59,932 bases of DNA, from NCBI GenBank assembly GCA_919901565.1, contig CAKKPE010000058.1:1-59932 (forward strand). The letters are read 5' to 3'. Positions 17,815 to 27,117 of this stretch are shown one piece after another. Made by a program: the position numbers and the translations under genes. The DNA comes from a bacterium (GTDB lineage: Bacteria; CG2-30-53-67). Numbering within the stretch: position 1 is the first letter of the stretch; every line of letters begins with the position of its first letter. A model generated the notes under the pieces. The model was not told the DNA's origin, searched no databases, and worked only from the letters and a program-made list of their open reading frames with translations.

Positions 17815-19221
17815 GTGTTTGATACGCTGACTGAGAAATTAAACTCAATTTTCAGGAAAGTTACGGGGAAAGGGGCTCTCTCCGCCGAGAACATCCAGGA
17901 TGCGCTCAATGACGTGAAGATGGCCCTGCTGGAGGCGGACGTCAATTACAAGGTGGTCCGCGACCTGCTCGATAACATACGGGCAAGTTCCCTGAATCTT
18001 GAGGTCCATCAGAGCCTGAATCCGGGCCAGCAGTTCATCAAGGTCGTGCAGCAGGAACTGACGGCCCTGATGGGATCCACAGAGAGTGCGATGAGGCTCT
18101 CCTCAAAGCCTCCCACGGTGGTTATGGTTGCCGGCCTCCAGGGGTCGGGAAAGACCACGACCATAGGCAAACTGGCGAAGATGTACAAGAAGAAGGGGCA
18201 TCGTCCGCTCATGGTCGCGGCGGACGTCTACCGTCCTGCAGCCATTCTGCAGCTCCAGGTCCTGGGTGAACAGCTGGGGATCCCGGTCTACAGTTCCGAG
18301 AGCAGGGATCCTGTGGCTATCTGCAAAGAGGCCAAGAAAAAGGCCGAATCCCAGGGGTTTGACCTCCTGTTCCTGGATACGGCCGGGCGGCTCCATATCG
18401 ATGAAACGTTGATGGAGGAGTTGGAGCGGATCAAGCAGGAGACGGCCCCTCATGAAATCCTCTTTGTGGCCGATGCCATGACCGGCCAGGATGCGGTCAA
18501 TACCTCCCAGCGCTTCAATGAGCGGCTGGATATCACGGGGGTGATCCTTACCAAGATGGACGGGGATGCCCGGGGAGGTGCGGCCCTTTCCATTAATTAT
18601 GTGACCAAGAAACCCATCAAGTTTGTAGGGACCGGCGAAAAGCTTGAACAGATCGAGGTCTTCCACCCGGAACGGATGGTTTCCCGGATTCTGGGGATGG
18701 GGGACATGCTGACCCTCATCGAAAAGGCCCAGGAGTCATACGACGAGGAGCAGGCCGGCAAGCTGGAACAAAAGATCCGGAAACAGCAGTTTACCCTAAA
18801 TGATTTTCTGGACCAGCTCAAGAAGGTCAGAAAGATGGGATCTTTGGAACAGCTCGTCAAGCTGATCCCGGGATTCGGGAGAATCAAGGAACTGAATGCG
18901 GCAAAACCCGATGACAAGGAGCTGACGCGGATCGAGGCGATCATCTGTTCCATGACATCCGATGAACGGGGGTCCTATCAGATCATCAATGGAAGCCGCA
19001 GGAAACGGATCGCCCGGGGGAGCGGGACCACGGTGCAGGAGATCAACCGCCTCCTGCAGCAGTTTGCCCAGATGCAGAAGATGTTCAAGATGTTCTCCAA
19101 AGGAGGAGTCCCGGCCATGCCTGCAGGGTATTCAGGAATGGCTCAGGGAAACCCCCTTGACATGATGGGCGGCGGGCGGTTCAGGAAGAAGTTGAAAACG
19201 AAGCGGAAGATCAAGCGTTAA
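17815..19221 (+). CDS. ffh: Signal recognition particle protein Ffh
   Basis: Ffh binds signal sequences on nascent proteins and targets ribosomes to the membrane through FtsY. The 468-residue protein has the N domain, the GTPase G domain (AGLQGSGKTTTIGKLA, DVYRPAAILQLQVLG, LDTAGRLHID, TKMDGDARGGAALS) and the Met-rich M domain (QMQKMFKMF, MPAGYSGMAQGNPLDMMGGG). The start is GTG 17815 after GCAGGAG. It leads an operon with rpsP, khpA, rimM, trmD and rplS. Confidence 0.98.
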   Translation: MFDTLTEKLNSIFRKVTGKGALSAENIQDALNDVKMALLEADVNYKVVRDLLDNIRASSLNLEVHQSLNPGQQFIKVVQQELTALMGSTESAMRLSSKPPTVVMVAGLQGSGKTTTIGKLAKMYKKKGHRPLMVAADVYRPAAILQLQVLGEQLGIPVYSSESRDPVAICKEAKKKAESQGFDLLFLDTAGRLHIDETLMEELERIKQETAPHEILFVADAMTGQDAVNTSQRFNERLDITGVILTKMDGDARGGAALSINYVTKKPIKFVGTGEKLEQIEVFHPERMVSRILGMGDMLTLIEKAQESYDEEQAGKLEQKIRKQQFTLNDFLDQLKKVRKMGSLEQLVKLIPGFGRIKELNAAKPDDKELTRIEAIICSMTSDERGSYQIINGSRRKRIARGSGTTVQEINRLLQQFAQMQKMFKMFSKGGVPAMPAGYSGMAQGNPLDMMGGGRFRKKLKTKRKIKR

Positions 19222-19248
19222 TTGGTTTTATGAAAGGGAGGTGAAAAA

Positions 19249-19512
19249 ATGGCTGTTTCCATACGACTGAGCCGTTTTGGCGCGAAGAAGGTTCCTTATT
19301 ACAGAATTGTGGTGACGGATTCGCGCAGGGCCAGAGACGGTAAATTCATTGAACAGGTTGGGACCTATGACCCGCGTAAAAACCCATCCGTGGTCAAGCT
19401 CGAGGAAGAGTCCATTCTCAGGTGGCTGGGGTCCGGAGCCCAACCCACGGAAACGGTAAAAAGATTCCTGAAGAGTTCAGGCCTCTGGCAAAAGTTCCTG
19501 AAAAGCGCATAA
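19249..19512 (+). CDS. rpsP: 30S ribosomal protein S16
   Basis: S16 is needed for 30S assembly. The 87-residue protein starts [20 protein letters not shown] with the conserved [38 protein letters not shown] gives a strong ribosome-binding site before ATG 19249. It lies in its usual place between ffh and khpA-rimM-trmD. Confidence 0.98.
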   Translation: MAVSIRLSRFGAKKVPYYRIVVTDSRRARDGKFIEQVGTYDPRKNPSVVKLEEESILRWLGSGAQPTETVKRFLKSSGLWQKFLKSA

Positions 19513-19566
19513 TTGTGCTGGGGACGTCCCGGTTTCAGTACTGCTCAGGTGTGGGGGTGAGCGAAT

Positions 19567-19797
19567 ATGAAAGATCTCATACTGTACGTGGTGAAGGCGC
19601 TGGTGGATCATCCTGAATCCGTGGAAGTGAATGAACTTCAAGGGGAGAAGACAACGGTCATTGAACTGAAGGTGGCCCAGGAAGATTTGGGAAAGGTCAT
19701 CGGCAAGCAGGGGAGGACGGCGAGGTCGCTCAGGACCATTCTGAATGCTGCCGGGACCAAATTGGGCAAGCGCTGTGTTCTCGAAATAATCGAGTAG
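19567..19797 (+). CDS. khpA: KhpA-family KH-domain RNA-binding protein
   Basis: A 76-residue single KH domain with the [18 protein letters not shown] loop that contacts RNA. KhpA works with KhpB (Jag) in several bacteria and binds many RNAs. Its position between rpsP and rimM is typical. Start ATG 19567 follows GGGGGTGAGCGAAT. Confidence 0.94.
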   Translation: MKDLILYVVKALVDHPESVEVNELQGEKTTVIELKVAQEDLGKVIGKQGRTARSLRTILNAAGTKLGKRCVLEIIE

Positions 19798-19821
19798 AAA
19801 CGCAATTCTGTTGTCTTGATT

Positions 19822-20334
19822 ATGATGGAAGAATGGATTGAAGTCGGGACGGTCTTCAAAAAGCACGGCATCCGGGGCGAGGTAAAGGTCTATCCTCTGA
19901 CCGATTCTCCGGATAGGTTCCTGGACCTGCAGGATGTGGTTCTTGAGGACCGGACAGGAAAGAGACATGCCGTACGGATTGACCGGGTGCGATTCCAGCA
20001 GGATCGCCTGATCCTTCATCTGGAAGGGAAAGATACGCCGGAGGATGTGGAACCTTTTATGCAATCGCGGATCCTCATCCCCCGGACAGAGGCCGTGCAG
20101 CTCCCGGAAGGGAGCTATTATTACGCGGATATCATCGGCCTGTCGGTCTATACCGACTCGGAGGAATATCTCGGGGTAGTGGAAGATATCCTGGAGACCG
20201 GAAGCAATGACGTCTATGTGGTCCGTGGGGAAGCAGGGGAAGTCCTGATCCCAGTGATCCGGGAAGTGATCCGGAAGGTAGACCTTGAAAACCAAAGACT
20301 GATTATCCACAAGATGGAGGGGCTCCTTGAGTAG
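19822..20334 (+). CDS. rimM: Ribosome maturation factor RimM
   Basis: RimM assists assembly of the 30S head near S19. The protein has the N-terminal RimM domain (WIEVGTVFKKHGIRGEVKVYPLTD) and the C-terminal PRC-barrel (SYYYADIIGLSVYTDSEEYLGVVEDI, then DVYVV). The upstream region has no clear ribosome-binding site; the frame opens at TTG 19816, and ATG 19822 or 19825 fits the family start. It overlaps trmD by 8 bases, suggesting coupled translation. Confidence 0.95.
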   Translation: MMEEWIEVGTVFKKHGIRGEVKVYPLTDSPDRFLDLQDVVLEDRTGKRHAVRIDRVRFQQDRLILHLEGKDTPEDVEPFMQSRILIPRTEAVQLPEGSYYYADIIGLSVYTDSEEYLGVVEDILETGSNDVYVVRGEAGEVLIPVIREVIRKVDLENQRLIIHKMEGLLE

Positions 20335-21082
20335 TTTTGTCTGGGACCTTCTCACGCTGTTTCCGGAGATCATCTCGGTTTATGTACATTCAGGAATTCT
20401 GGGACGGGCCGTGGAGGATGGGAAGATCACCGTCCGCGTCCATGACCTTCGGGACTTTACGCAGGACAAGCACCGTACCGCAGATGATTATCCTTACGGG
20501 GGCGGGGCCGGGATGGTGATGAAGCCTGAGCCGATCTTCCTGGCGGTTGACCGGGTCCGGGAACTGGCCCCGGAGTCCAGGATCATCCTGATGTCGCCGC
20601 AGGGGCGCCCCTTTGACCAGGAGGAGGCCGGAAGGTTGGCCAGGGGATCCAGGGCCGTGACGTTGATCTGCGGCCGTTATGAAGGAGTGGATGCCCGCGT
20701 GTCCGAACACCTGGTGGATGATGAGATCTCCATAGGGGATTATGTGATTTCCGGGGGAGAACTGGCGGCGCTGGTGGTCCTGGACGCTGTTTCCCGCTGC
20801 CTTCCCGGTGTGGTGGGCGATGAACGATCGGTGAGCACGGATTCGTTCTACCAGGGTATTCTTAAGCATCCGCAGTATACGAGGCCCGAATCTTACCGGG
20901 GGATGCGGGTCCCGGAGATGATCCTTTCAGGTCACCATGAGAAGATACGACGGTTTCAAAGATTCAAGGCCCTGGAAAAGACGTTCCGTAACCGGCCGGA
21001 TCTGCTGGATAAGGCTGAATTGACCGAGGAAGACCAGGAGATGCTGAACCGGATCAGAAGAGGGGAAAGAACGGAAGCGTGA
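20327..21082 (+). CDS. trmD: tRNA (guanine-N1)-methyltransferase TrmD
   Basis: TrmD methylates G37 of tRNAs and prevents +1 frameshifting. This 251-residue SPOUT enzyme has LFPEIISVYVHSGILGRA, YGGGAGMVMKPEPI, CGRYEGVDARV and ISIGDYVISGGELAA, which form the trefoil-knot SAM site. The start is TTG 20327 after GGAGGGG, inside the end of rimM. It overlaps the next gene by 4 bases (GTGA). Confidence 0.97.
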   Translation: MSSFVWDLLTLFPEIISVYVHSGILGRAVEDGKITVRVHDLRDFTQDKHRTADDYPYGGGAGMVMKPEPIFLAVDRVRELAPESRIILMSPQGRPFDQEEAGRLARGSRAVTLICGRYEGVDARVSEHLVDDEISIGDYVISGGELAALVVLDAVSRCLPGVVGDERSVSTDSFYQGILKHPQYTRPESYRGMRVPEMILSGHHEKIRRFQRFKALEKTFRNRPDLLDKAELTEEDQEMLNRIRRGERTEA

Positions 21083-21762
21083 CGGTTCCCGGGGCGGGAT
21101 ATTCGCGCACAAGGGCTTATAAGGGATATAAAGCAGTGGGCAGCGGGCAGAAGGTTCCGGGCGGAAATTTGTATGTTGCACTGCTCCATAATCCGGTTTA
21201 TGATAAGCAGGGTCATGTGGTGACGACCTGCATCACCAATCTTGACCTGCATGATATTGCCAGGGTGGCCAGGACCTATCATCTCGGTCAGTTTTTTGTG
21301 GTCCATCCGGTCCCCTCACAGGCGGCATTGGCGCGCAGGATCGTTCATCATTGGAAGGAAGGGTTCGGCGCAAGCTACAATGCCACTCGCAAAGAGGCCT
21401 TTGAGCTGATGACTCTTTGCGGGACCTTAAAAGAGGCGACGGATTGGATCCGGAAAGAGAAGGGCGGGAAATCACCAAGGATTGTGATTACGGCTGCCGG
21501 GCGTTTTCAGTCGACGATCGGGTTTGCGGAACTCAGTACAAGGATCCATGAGGGAGAAGAGCCCTATCTGCTTCTCTTCGGAACAGGCTGGGGGCTGGTC
21601 GAGGATGTCATCAAAGAGGCGGATGATGTCTTGGAGCCTATTCAAGGCGTTGGAGATTATAACCATCTTTCGGTGCGGAGCGCGGTTTCCATCGTGATCG
21701 ACCGGTTGATGGGGGATCGGCAGGTTCATAGGACAGGCACAACGGAGAACATGTTTCAATAA
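21079..21762 (+). CDS. SAM-dependent RNA methyltransferase of the PF09936 (SPOUT) family
   Basis: The sequence matches the small SPOUT-like family often encoded between trmD and rplS in deltaproteobacteria and some thermophiles: LYVALLHNPVYDKQGHVVTT near residue 31, VARTYHLGQFFVVHPV, PYLLLFGTGWGL and YNHLSVRSAVSIVIDRLMG. The last two resemble the SPOUT knot. The RNA target is not known to me. The frame starts at GTG 21079, overlapping trmD, but a TTG at 21169 begins exactly at the conserved domain, so the first 30 residues may not be translated. Confidence 0.85.
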   Translation: MTVPGAGYSRTRAYKGYKAVGSGQKVPGGNLYVALLHNPVYDKQGHVVTTCITNLDLHDIARVARTYHLGQFFVVHPVPSQAALARRIVHHWKEGFGASYNATRKEAFELMTLCGTLKEATDWIRKEKGGKSPRIVITAAGRFQSTIGFAELSTRIHEGEEPYLLLFGTGWGLVEDVIKEADDVLEPIQGVGDYNHLSVRSAVSIVIDRLMGDRQVHRTGTTENMFQ

Positions 21763-21774
21763 GGAGATGTTAAA

Positions 21775-22161
21775 GTGAATATCTTAGAAATGCTGGAAAA
21801 ACGGGATCTCAAGACGGATCTCCCTGCACTTCAAGCCGGGAACACGGTCAGGGTACATCTCCGTGTGGTTGAAGGCAAAAAGGAAAGGATCCAGGTCTTC
21901 GAAGGGGTTGTAATCGGCCTCAAAGGCAACCGTGCACGCAGGTCCATGACCGTGCGGAAGATTTCCAATGGTGTAGGGGTGGAGAGGGTATTTCCCCTCA
22001 ATTCTCCGATCATCGAGCGGATCGAGGTCATGCAGCGCGGCAAAGTGCGAAGGGCGAAACTTCATTACCTTCGGGACCTTTCCGGCAAGGCTGCCAGGCT
22101 TCATGAAATCTCCAGAGAAAAACAGGAAAAGGCCGATAAAAAAGAGGAACCTTCTGAGTGA
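21775..22161 (+). CDS. rplS: 50S ribosomal protein L19
   Basis: L19 sits at the 30S-50S interface. The protein has [42 protein letters not shown] and [16 protein letters not shown], then a Lys/Glu-rich tail. The start is GTG 21775 after AAGGAGATGTTAAA. It overlaps rnhB by 4 bases. Confidence 0.98.
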   Translation: MNILEMLEKRDLKTDLPALQAGNTVRVHLRVVEGKKERIQVFEGVVIGLKGNRARRSMTVRKISNGVGVERVFPLNSPIIERIEVMQRGKVRRAKLHYLRDLSGKAARLHEISREKQEKADKKEEPSE

Positions 22162-22766
22162 CATTGTTTTTCGAAGCTGAGGCCCGCCGGTCCGGGTACA
22201 GGCTCATAGCCGGGCTTGATGAAGCTGGACGCGGCCCGCTGGCAGGGCCGGTGGTGGCCGCCGCTGTGGTGCTGCCGGAAGGCTGCCGGATCCGGGACCT
22301 GACCGACTCCAAGCAATTAACTCCTCTTAAGCGAGAGCGCCTTTTTAAAGAAATTCAGGAACAAGCCGTTTGTCTTGCCGTGGGCATCTCCGACACCGGG
22401 GTTATTGAACGGATCAACATCCTGGAGGCCACCCGGAGGGCCATGGAAAAGGCCGTGATGGCCTTGGATCCTGTGCCAGACTATCTCCTGATCGATGCGA
22501 TCGGGATCAGATCCCTGATTCCCCAACTCGGGATCGTCAAAGGGGACCTCCTCTCCCATTCCATTTCGGCCGCTTCGGTGATCGCCAAGGTCACCCGCGA
22601 CCGGATCATGGAAGAATACCACGAGGTTTATCCCGTATACAACTTCAGGCGACACAAAGGATACGGGACTCCCGAGCACCTGATGAAAATCCGAACATTC
22701 GGTCCGAGCCCGATTCACAGGAAGACGTTCCGCGGCGTCAGGGAGTATTGTACGGGGTTGGAATAG
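22158..22766 (+). CDS. rnhB: Ribonuclease HII
   Basis: RNase HII cleaves the RNA part of RNA-DNA hybrids and removes misincorporated ribonucleotides. The 202-residue protein has [21 protein letters not shown] with the acidic Asp-Glu pair, [19 protein letters not shown] and [12 protein letters not shown], and ends with [15 protein letters not shown]. The start GTG 22158 overlaps the rplS stop codon. Confidence 0.97.
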   Translation: MTLFFEAEARRSGYRLIAGLDEAGRGPLAGPVVAAAVVLPEGCRIRDLTDSKQLTPLKRERLFKEIQEQAVCLAVGISDTGVIERINILEATRRAMEKAVMALDPVPDYLLIDAIGIRSLIPQLGIVKGDLLSHSISAASVIAKVTRDRIMEEYHEVYPVYNFRRHKGYGTPEHLMKIRTFGPSPIHRKTFRGVREYCTGLE

Positions 22767-22809
22767 GCCAAAGACCTGGATTGATTACGGCAGGTATTTT
22801 AGATAACGG

Positions 22810-23193
22810 GTGAAAGTCCTTATGCGTCATCTTATCCTCGGCAGGATCGGTGAAAGGAAAGCGGCACGGTATCTGCGCAAACTTGGATTCGTTATCCTGG
22901 CTACGAATTACCGGACCCCTTTAGGGGAGATCGATATCATCGCCAGAGAAGATAATACCCTTGCTTTCGTTGAGGTCAAGACCAGGTCTTCCGGTGACTA
23001 CGGGCTGCCTCAGGAGGCCGTGGACCATCGTAAGCAGCATAAGCTGTGCAGAATGGCCCATGCCTTTCTGAATGACCGTGGCGATCATGGGATGGTCTGC
23101 CGATTTGATGTGGTGGCGGTCCTGACCGGAGCCGGCGGACGCACCCGGGCAATAGAGCTGATCCGGGATGCCTTTAACGAGTCATCTGAATAG
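22810..23193 (+). CDS. YraN-family (UPF0102) endonuclease-like protein
   Basis: A 127-residue protein with the restriction-endonuclease-like core GERKAARYLRKLGFVILATNYRTPLGEIDIIAREDNTLAFVEVKTRS, including the catalytic-type E-x-K pair in VEVKTR. It commonly follows rnhB. The biochemical role is not established. The start is GTG 22810, with ATG 22822 as an alternative. Confidence 0.92.
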   Translation: MKVLMRHLILGRIGERKAARYLRKLGFVILATNYRTPLGEIDIIAREDNTLAFVEVKTRSSGDYGLPQEAVDHRKQHKLCRMAHAFLNDRGDHGMVCRFDVVAVLTGAGGRTRAIELIRDAFNESSE

Positions 23194-23201
23194 GTGAAGA
23201 G

Positions 23202-25019
23202 ATGCCGGAACAGGGGAATGTCCGTAACAAGATCCTCTATGCGGATGACGACGAAAAGAGCAGGATCCTTGTGCGGAAGATCCTGGAGTCCGAGGGGTTT
23301 GTGGTCAGCGAGGCCGCGGACGGATTGGAAGCCGTTCAAAAGGCGTCCTCTGAGATGCCTGACTTGATCCTCATGGATATTCTGATGCCGGTTATTGACG
23401 GGTTCGATGCCCTGGACCGGATCCGCGAGGCGCCGGGACTCGCCGACGTTCCTGCGATAGCGATCACGGCACGCGGGATGGAGAGAGAGAAAGAAAGAGA
23501 AAGGATTATCAAATCCGGGTATCATGGATACATATCCAAACCCATACAACGAGTCGTGCTGATAGAGGAAGTGGAACGGATACTCAATCCTGATGTAAGT
23601 TTCACGCCTCACGACGAAGATAAGATTCTTCTCAGGGATGAAGAACTTGCCGGCAGGAAGGTCCTTCTTGTAGACGACAACCCGGTGCACCTCCAGCTGG
23701 GCACCAAGGTCCTGGCCAATGCCGGGATGGATGTCATCAAAGCCGTAGACGGGCAGGATGCCATGAAAGTCCTCGAGTCCGATAATAAAGTGGATATCAT
23801 TCTCTCGGACATTCTGATGCCGGGCATGGATGGGTATCAACTCTGCCGGATGATCAAGACCTCGGGTCCCCTCTTGAATATCCCGTTTGTTTTTTATACC
23901 TCTACCTATGCCGACAATAAGGATATCCGGTTCGGACTGGACCTCGGAGCAGAACGGTATATCATACGCCCTATTCCTGCAAAACGTCTTTTGGAAATCA
24001 TCAAGGAGGTGTTAAGAGAATGCAAAGAGCGTGGAGGAGCGGTGCCCGGCGTCCCTCATGATGTACTCATGGTGGATGAAGTAAAATATTACCGGGAATA
24101 CAATGAAAGGCTGGTCAGCAAACTCGAACACAAGCTCCTGGAGCTCGAAAATGCATACCGTGCCCTGGAGATGAGGAATCAGGAATTAAACAGCTTCAAT
24201 CAGTCTCTTGAGGAGAAAGTCAAAGAGAGAACCATGGAACTGGAGCAGGCCAACCGCTACCTGATTGAGATGGACAGAAAGAAAACGGAATTTCTGAACA
24301 TTGTGGCCCATGATCTCAGAACCCCCCTGACCTCTATCCGTTCCTATGCCGATCTTCTTATCAAATATAAGGATGAACCCGAATCTGTCCGGGAGGAATT
24401 TCTGAATATTATTTACAGTGAAAGCGTGAGGCTCGGGAATCTGATCAACGATTACCTGGACCTGACCCGGATCGAATCCGGCCTGTACCCTTTCAGGAAT
24501 GAGCCGGTAGACCTTAATTTAAGGATCGAACAGACGGTCAATAATTTAAGAAGCCGGGCCCAGGCCAAGGAGGTTTCCATTGAAACCGCCCTTGACCCGG
24601 AGTTGAAGAAGGTCATGGGAGATGAAGGCAGACTTGATCAGGTTCTGGCGAACCTGTTTTCCAATGCCTTGAAATTCTGCAGCAAGGGAGGGAAGATCGA
24701 AATCCGTTCCTGCCTCGTGTACCCTGGCCGGAAGCCGGCCTTTCCCTCTTCGAAGGCGCCTCCGGTTGAACAGGAGACTGCCGCGGTCATGATACGGGAT
24801 AGCGGCCCTGGTATTCAGGAGTCGGATCAAGAGAGGATCTTTGAAAAATTCACCCAGGTCGATTCCCCTCAGGTCAGGGCGTCCGGCGGGACGGGCCTGG
24901 GCCTTTCCATTGTGAAAGAGATCGTGGATCGTCATAAGGGAAAGACCTGGGTGGAGAGCCGGGAAGGTGAAGGAAGCGCCTTTTTTATTTTATTGCCCGT
25001 GGATCAGGATAAACCGTAG
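23202..25019 (+). CDS. Hybrid histidine kinase with two N-terminal receiver domains
   Basis: A 605-residue soluble signalling protein. REC1 (about 8-125) has DDD, phosphoacceptor in LMDILMP and SKPI. REC2 (about 150-270) has VDDNP and ILSDILMP, but Arg replaces the conserved switch Lys (IIRPIP). A coiled coil (about 310-355) leads into HisKA (FLNIVAHDLRTPLTSIRSYADLL) and an HATPase_c domain with VLANLFSNALKF, RDSGPGIQ and GGTGLGLSIVKEIVDRH. It has no membrane span. It is convergent with a receiver/HD-GYP gene, a plausible but unproven output partner. Confidence 0.9.
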   Translation: MPEQGNVRNKILYADDDEKSRILVRKILESEGFVVSEAADGLEAVQKASSEMPDLILMDILMPVIDGFDALDRIREAPGLADVPAIAITARGMEREKERERIIKSGYHGYISKPIQRVVLIEEVERILNPDVSFTPHDEDKILLRDEELAGRKVLLVDDNPVHLQLGTKVLANAGMDVIKAVDGQDAMKVLESDNKVDIILSDILMPGMDGYQLCRMIKTSGPLLNIPFVFYTSTYADNKDIRFGLDLGAERYIIRPIPAKRLLEIIKEVLRECKERGGAVPGVPHDVLMVDEVKYYREYNERLVSKLEHKLLELENAYRALEMRNQELNSFNQSLEEKVKERTMELEQANRYLIEMDRKKTEFLNIVAHDLRTPLTSIRSYADLLIKYKDEPESVREEFLNIIYSESVRLGNLINDYLDLTRIESGLYPFRNEPVDLNLRIEQTVNNLRSRAQAKEVSIETALDPELKKVMGDEGRLDQVLANLFSNALKFCSKGGKIEIRSCLVYPGRKPAFPSSKAPPVEQETAAVMIRDSGPGIQESDQERIFEKFTQVDSPQVRASGGTGLGLSIVKEIVDRHKGKTWVESREGEGSAFFILLPVDQDKP

Positions 25020-25096
25020 TCAGCTTAGTGTTTCGAATTTAGAGTTTTCCAGCGGAATCACACGGCACAGTCTTTCAACTGTGACCCGGCCCAATA

Positions 25097-26176
25097 TTAC
25101 GATATTTCACTTTGTTCGATCATGGTGACCAGGGTGTCTGCCACCTCGGTGCAGAACTGGCTTCCCGTGCAGCGCTGAATCTCCTGAATAACCTCTTTCC
25201 TGCCCGTTATGCCTTGCTTGTAAAATCTTTCGGAGGTCATGGCGTCATAGCTGTCTGCAGCCGTGATGATGCACGTCAGCAGATCCAGGTCCTTTCCTTC
25301 AAGGTGGTCGGGATATCCCCGGCCATCCCATCGTTCATGGTGATGCAGTACAATAGGGATCTCCTTGCTGAGAAAGGAAAGAGGTGAGAGGATGTGCGCC
25401 CCGATAATCGGATGCTCTTTCATGCGTTTCCATTCCTGTTCATTGAGACGATCGCTTTTATTGATTGAGGAGAGGTCGATGATGAGTTTACCCACGTCGT
25501 GAAGTTCACCGGCCCGTGTCAGGGTGTTGAGTTCTTCAGAGGCAAGGCCCATGCGGCGGCCTATGCTCAGGGCAAACTGGGTGACGCGGGCTGAATGTCC
25601 CGATGTATAGCGGTCCTTCTGCTCCAATGCGTTCATCAGGGAACAAATGATCCCCACATAAACATCCTCCATGTCCTGGCTGTATCGTTCCAGCTGCTTG
25701 TTTTTTACAGCCAATTCGTTGATCTTTTCCTCCAGGCGGCTGACAAGGCGGTGGCTGTACTCTTTCAGGTAGAGCCTCTCTGCAGGAAACTGGATGTTAT
25801 CTTTGGCCCCGTTTAAACAGCTCTCAATCTTTTTTATGAGGTTCTTGGCGATAATTGGTTTGGTCATATAACCGTCACAGCCTGAGATCAGAGACCTCTC
25901 CCGGTCACCTTCATCAGCCTGGGCGGTTAATGCAACGACTGGTATGTTTTTAAGTTCAGGGAGGCCCTTGATGAGCGTGGTGGACTCATACCCGTCCATG
26001 CCGGGGATATTGATATCCATGAGGATCAGATCAGGCAGAATCTTCTTGGCAATGCTGATTCCTTCAATCCCGTTGTCTGCTTCATAGACCTTATAACCGT
26101 TTTGTTCCAGGATCTTCCGGATCAAAAGCCTGCTGGTCGGGTTGTCTTCAATGCAGAGGATCGTTTTCCCGTTCAT
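25097..26176 (-). CDS. Receiver domain/HD-GYP response regulator (probable c-di-GMP phosphodiesterase)
   Basis: The 359-residue protein joins a receiver (about 4-120; IEDNPTS, LMDINIPGMDGYES, TKPI) through a short coiled coil to an HD-GYP domain (about 170-350). The latter has GHSARVTQF, GELHDVGKLIID, the HHHERWDGRGYP signature and ITAADSYDAMTS. HD-GYP domains with intact motifs hydrolyse cyclic di-GMP. All metal-ligand positions I can see are present. A strong candidate partner of the convergent two-receiver kinase. The next gene upstream is the metal transporter permease on the same strand. Confidence 0.9.
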   Translation of the reverse strand: MNGKTILCIEDNPTSRLLIRKILEQNGYKVYEADNGIEGISIAKKILPDLILMDINIPGMDGYESTTLIKGLPELKNIPVVALTAQADEGDRERSLISGCDGYMTKPIIAKNLIKKIESCLNGAKDNIQFPAERLYLKEYSHRLVSRLEEKINELAVKNKQLERYSQDMEDVYVGIICSLMNALEQKDRYTSGHSARVTQFALSIGRRMGLASEELNTLTRAGELHDVGKLIIDLSSINKSDRLNEQEWKRMKEHPIIGAHILSPLSFLSKEIPIVLHHHERWDGRGYPDHLEGKDLDLLTCIITAADSYDAMTSERFYKQGITGRKEVIQEIQRCTGSQFCTEVADTLVTMIEQSEIS

Positions 26177-26249
26177 GATCTCTGTCCTATTCCTGATTCC
26201 GCCTATACTATACCACAGGCTATTGTTTTTGTGTACTGAACACGTGTTT

Positions 26250-27107
26250 TCAACGGTCTGTTGGTATGGCAGCCTGCTGCGCCGACGATATTTGCTGTCT
26301 ATCCGGCGACATCGCTATTTCATTATTCCTCCCTGCAGCGATCTTAACCCCGAGGAGGAGGAAAAAGGTAAAAGCCAATCCCGCCACTATCAGCGGGGCA
26401 GTCGGTAAGTCCAGCGTGTAGGAGAAGAACATCCCCATGATGCTGATGAGGACTCCCACGAGCCAGCCGAAGGCGAGCACCTTGAAAGGTTCCCTGAAGA
26501 AGAGCCTGCCGGTCAGGGCCGGGATCACCAGGAAAGAGAAAACCTGAAGGATCCCCGCCATCCGCACCGATTTCACCAGGACCACCGCAAAACTGGCGAA
26601 AAAAATGACTTCCAGGAGGAATCCACCTTTTCCCTCGAAAGAGAGGGCGAGGAACCTTTTCCTCAACAGAAAATGCAAAAACCCGACGGCGCCATAGACG
26701 ATGGCGGTTGAAAGTATTTCCCGTGGGGTCACCCATAGTATGTTGCCGTTCAGGATGGTCTTGAACTCCTCCAACCCGTGAGGGGTCCGGTCCAGGATCA
26801 GGATCGACGCAGAGAAGGAGAAGATGTAAAGGACCCCGATGAACGCCTCGATATTCACGTATCGCGCCGTCTTTTTGGAGAGGGAAAGGAGCACTGCCCC
26901 CAGGAAGGCAAAAAGAAGGGAGAGGAGAAGCCCCTTCTCCTCCCCGAAAAGAAATGACAGCGCAATGCCGATGCCGATGAATTGGGCCAGGGCCAGATCG
27001 ACGAAAATGATCCCCCGCTCCAGGATGTGAATGCCGAACCAGGCGTGGATCAGGATCAGGAGAAGGCAGGCAAGGAACGGATAGATGAGAAAGTTTAAGG
27101 TTTCCAT
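26250..27107 (-). CDS. Metal ABC transporter permease (ZnuB/MntB type, ABC-3 family)
   Basis: A 285-residue integral membrane protein with about eight hydrophobic helices. ABC-3 family landmarks include RGIIFVDLALAQFIGIGIALSF near residue 30 and RMAGILQVFSFLVIPALTGRLFF near 182. With the solute-binding protein encoded 10 bases upstream it would import zinc or manganese. The C-terminal tail is long, hydrophilic and Gln-rich. No gene for the ATPase lies in this operon or anywhere else in the window. Confidence 0.88.
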   Translation of the reverse strand: METLNFLIYPFLACLLLILIHAWFGIHILERGIIFVDLALAQFIGIGIALSFLFGEEKGLLLSLLFAFLGAVLLSLSKKTARYVNIEAFIGVLYIFSFSASILILDRTPHGLEEFKTILNGNILWVTPREILSTAIVYGAVGFLHFLLRKRFLALSFEGKGGFLLEVIFFASFAVVLVKSVRMAGILQVFSFLVIPALTGRLFFREPFKVLAFGWLVGVLISIMGMFFSYTLDLPTAPLIVAGLAFTFFLLLGVKIAAGRNNEIAMSPDRQQISSAQQAAIPTDR

Positions 27108-27117
27108 AGTTACTCCA

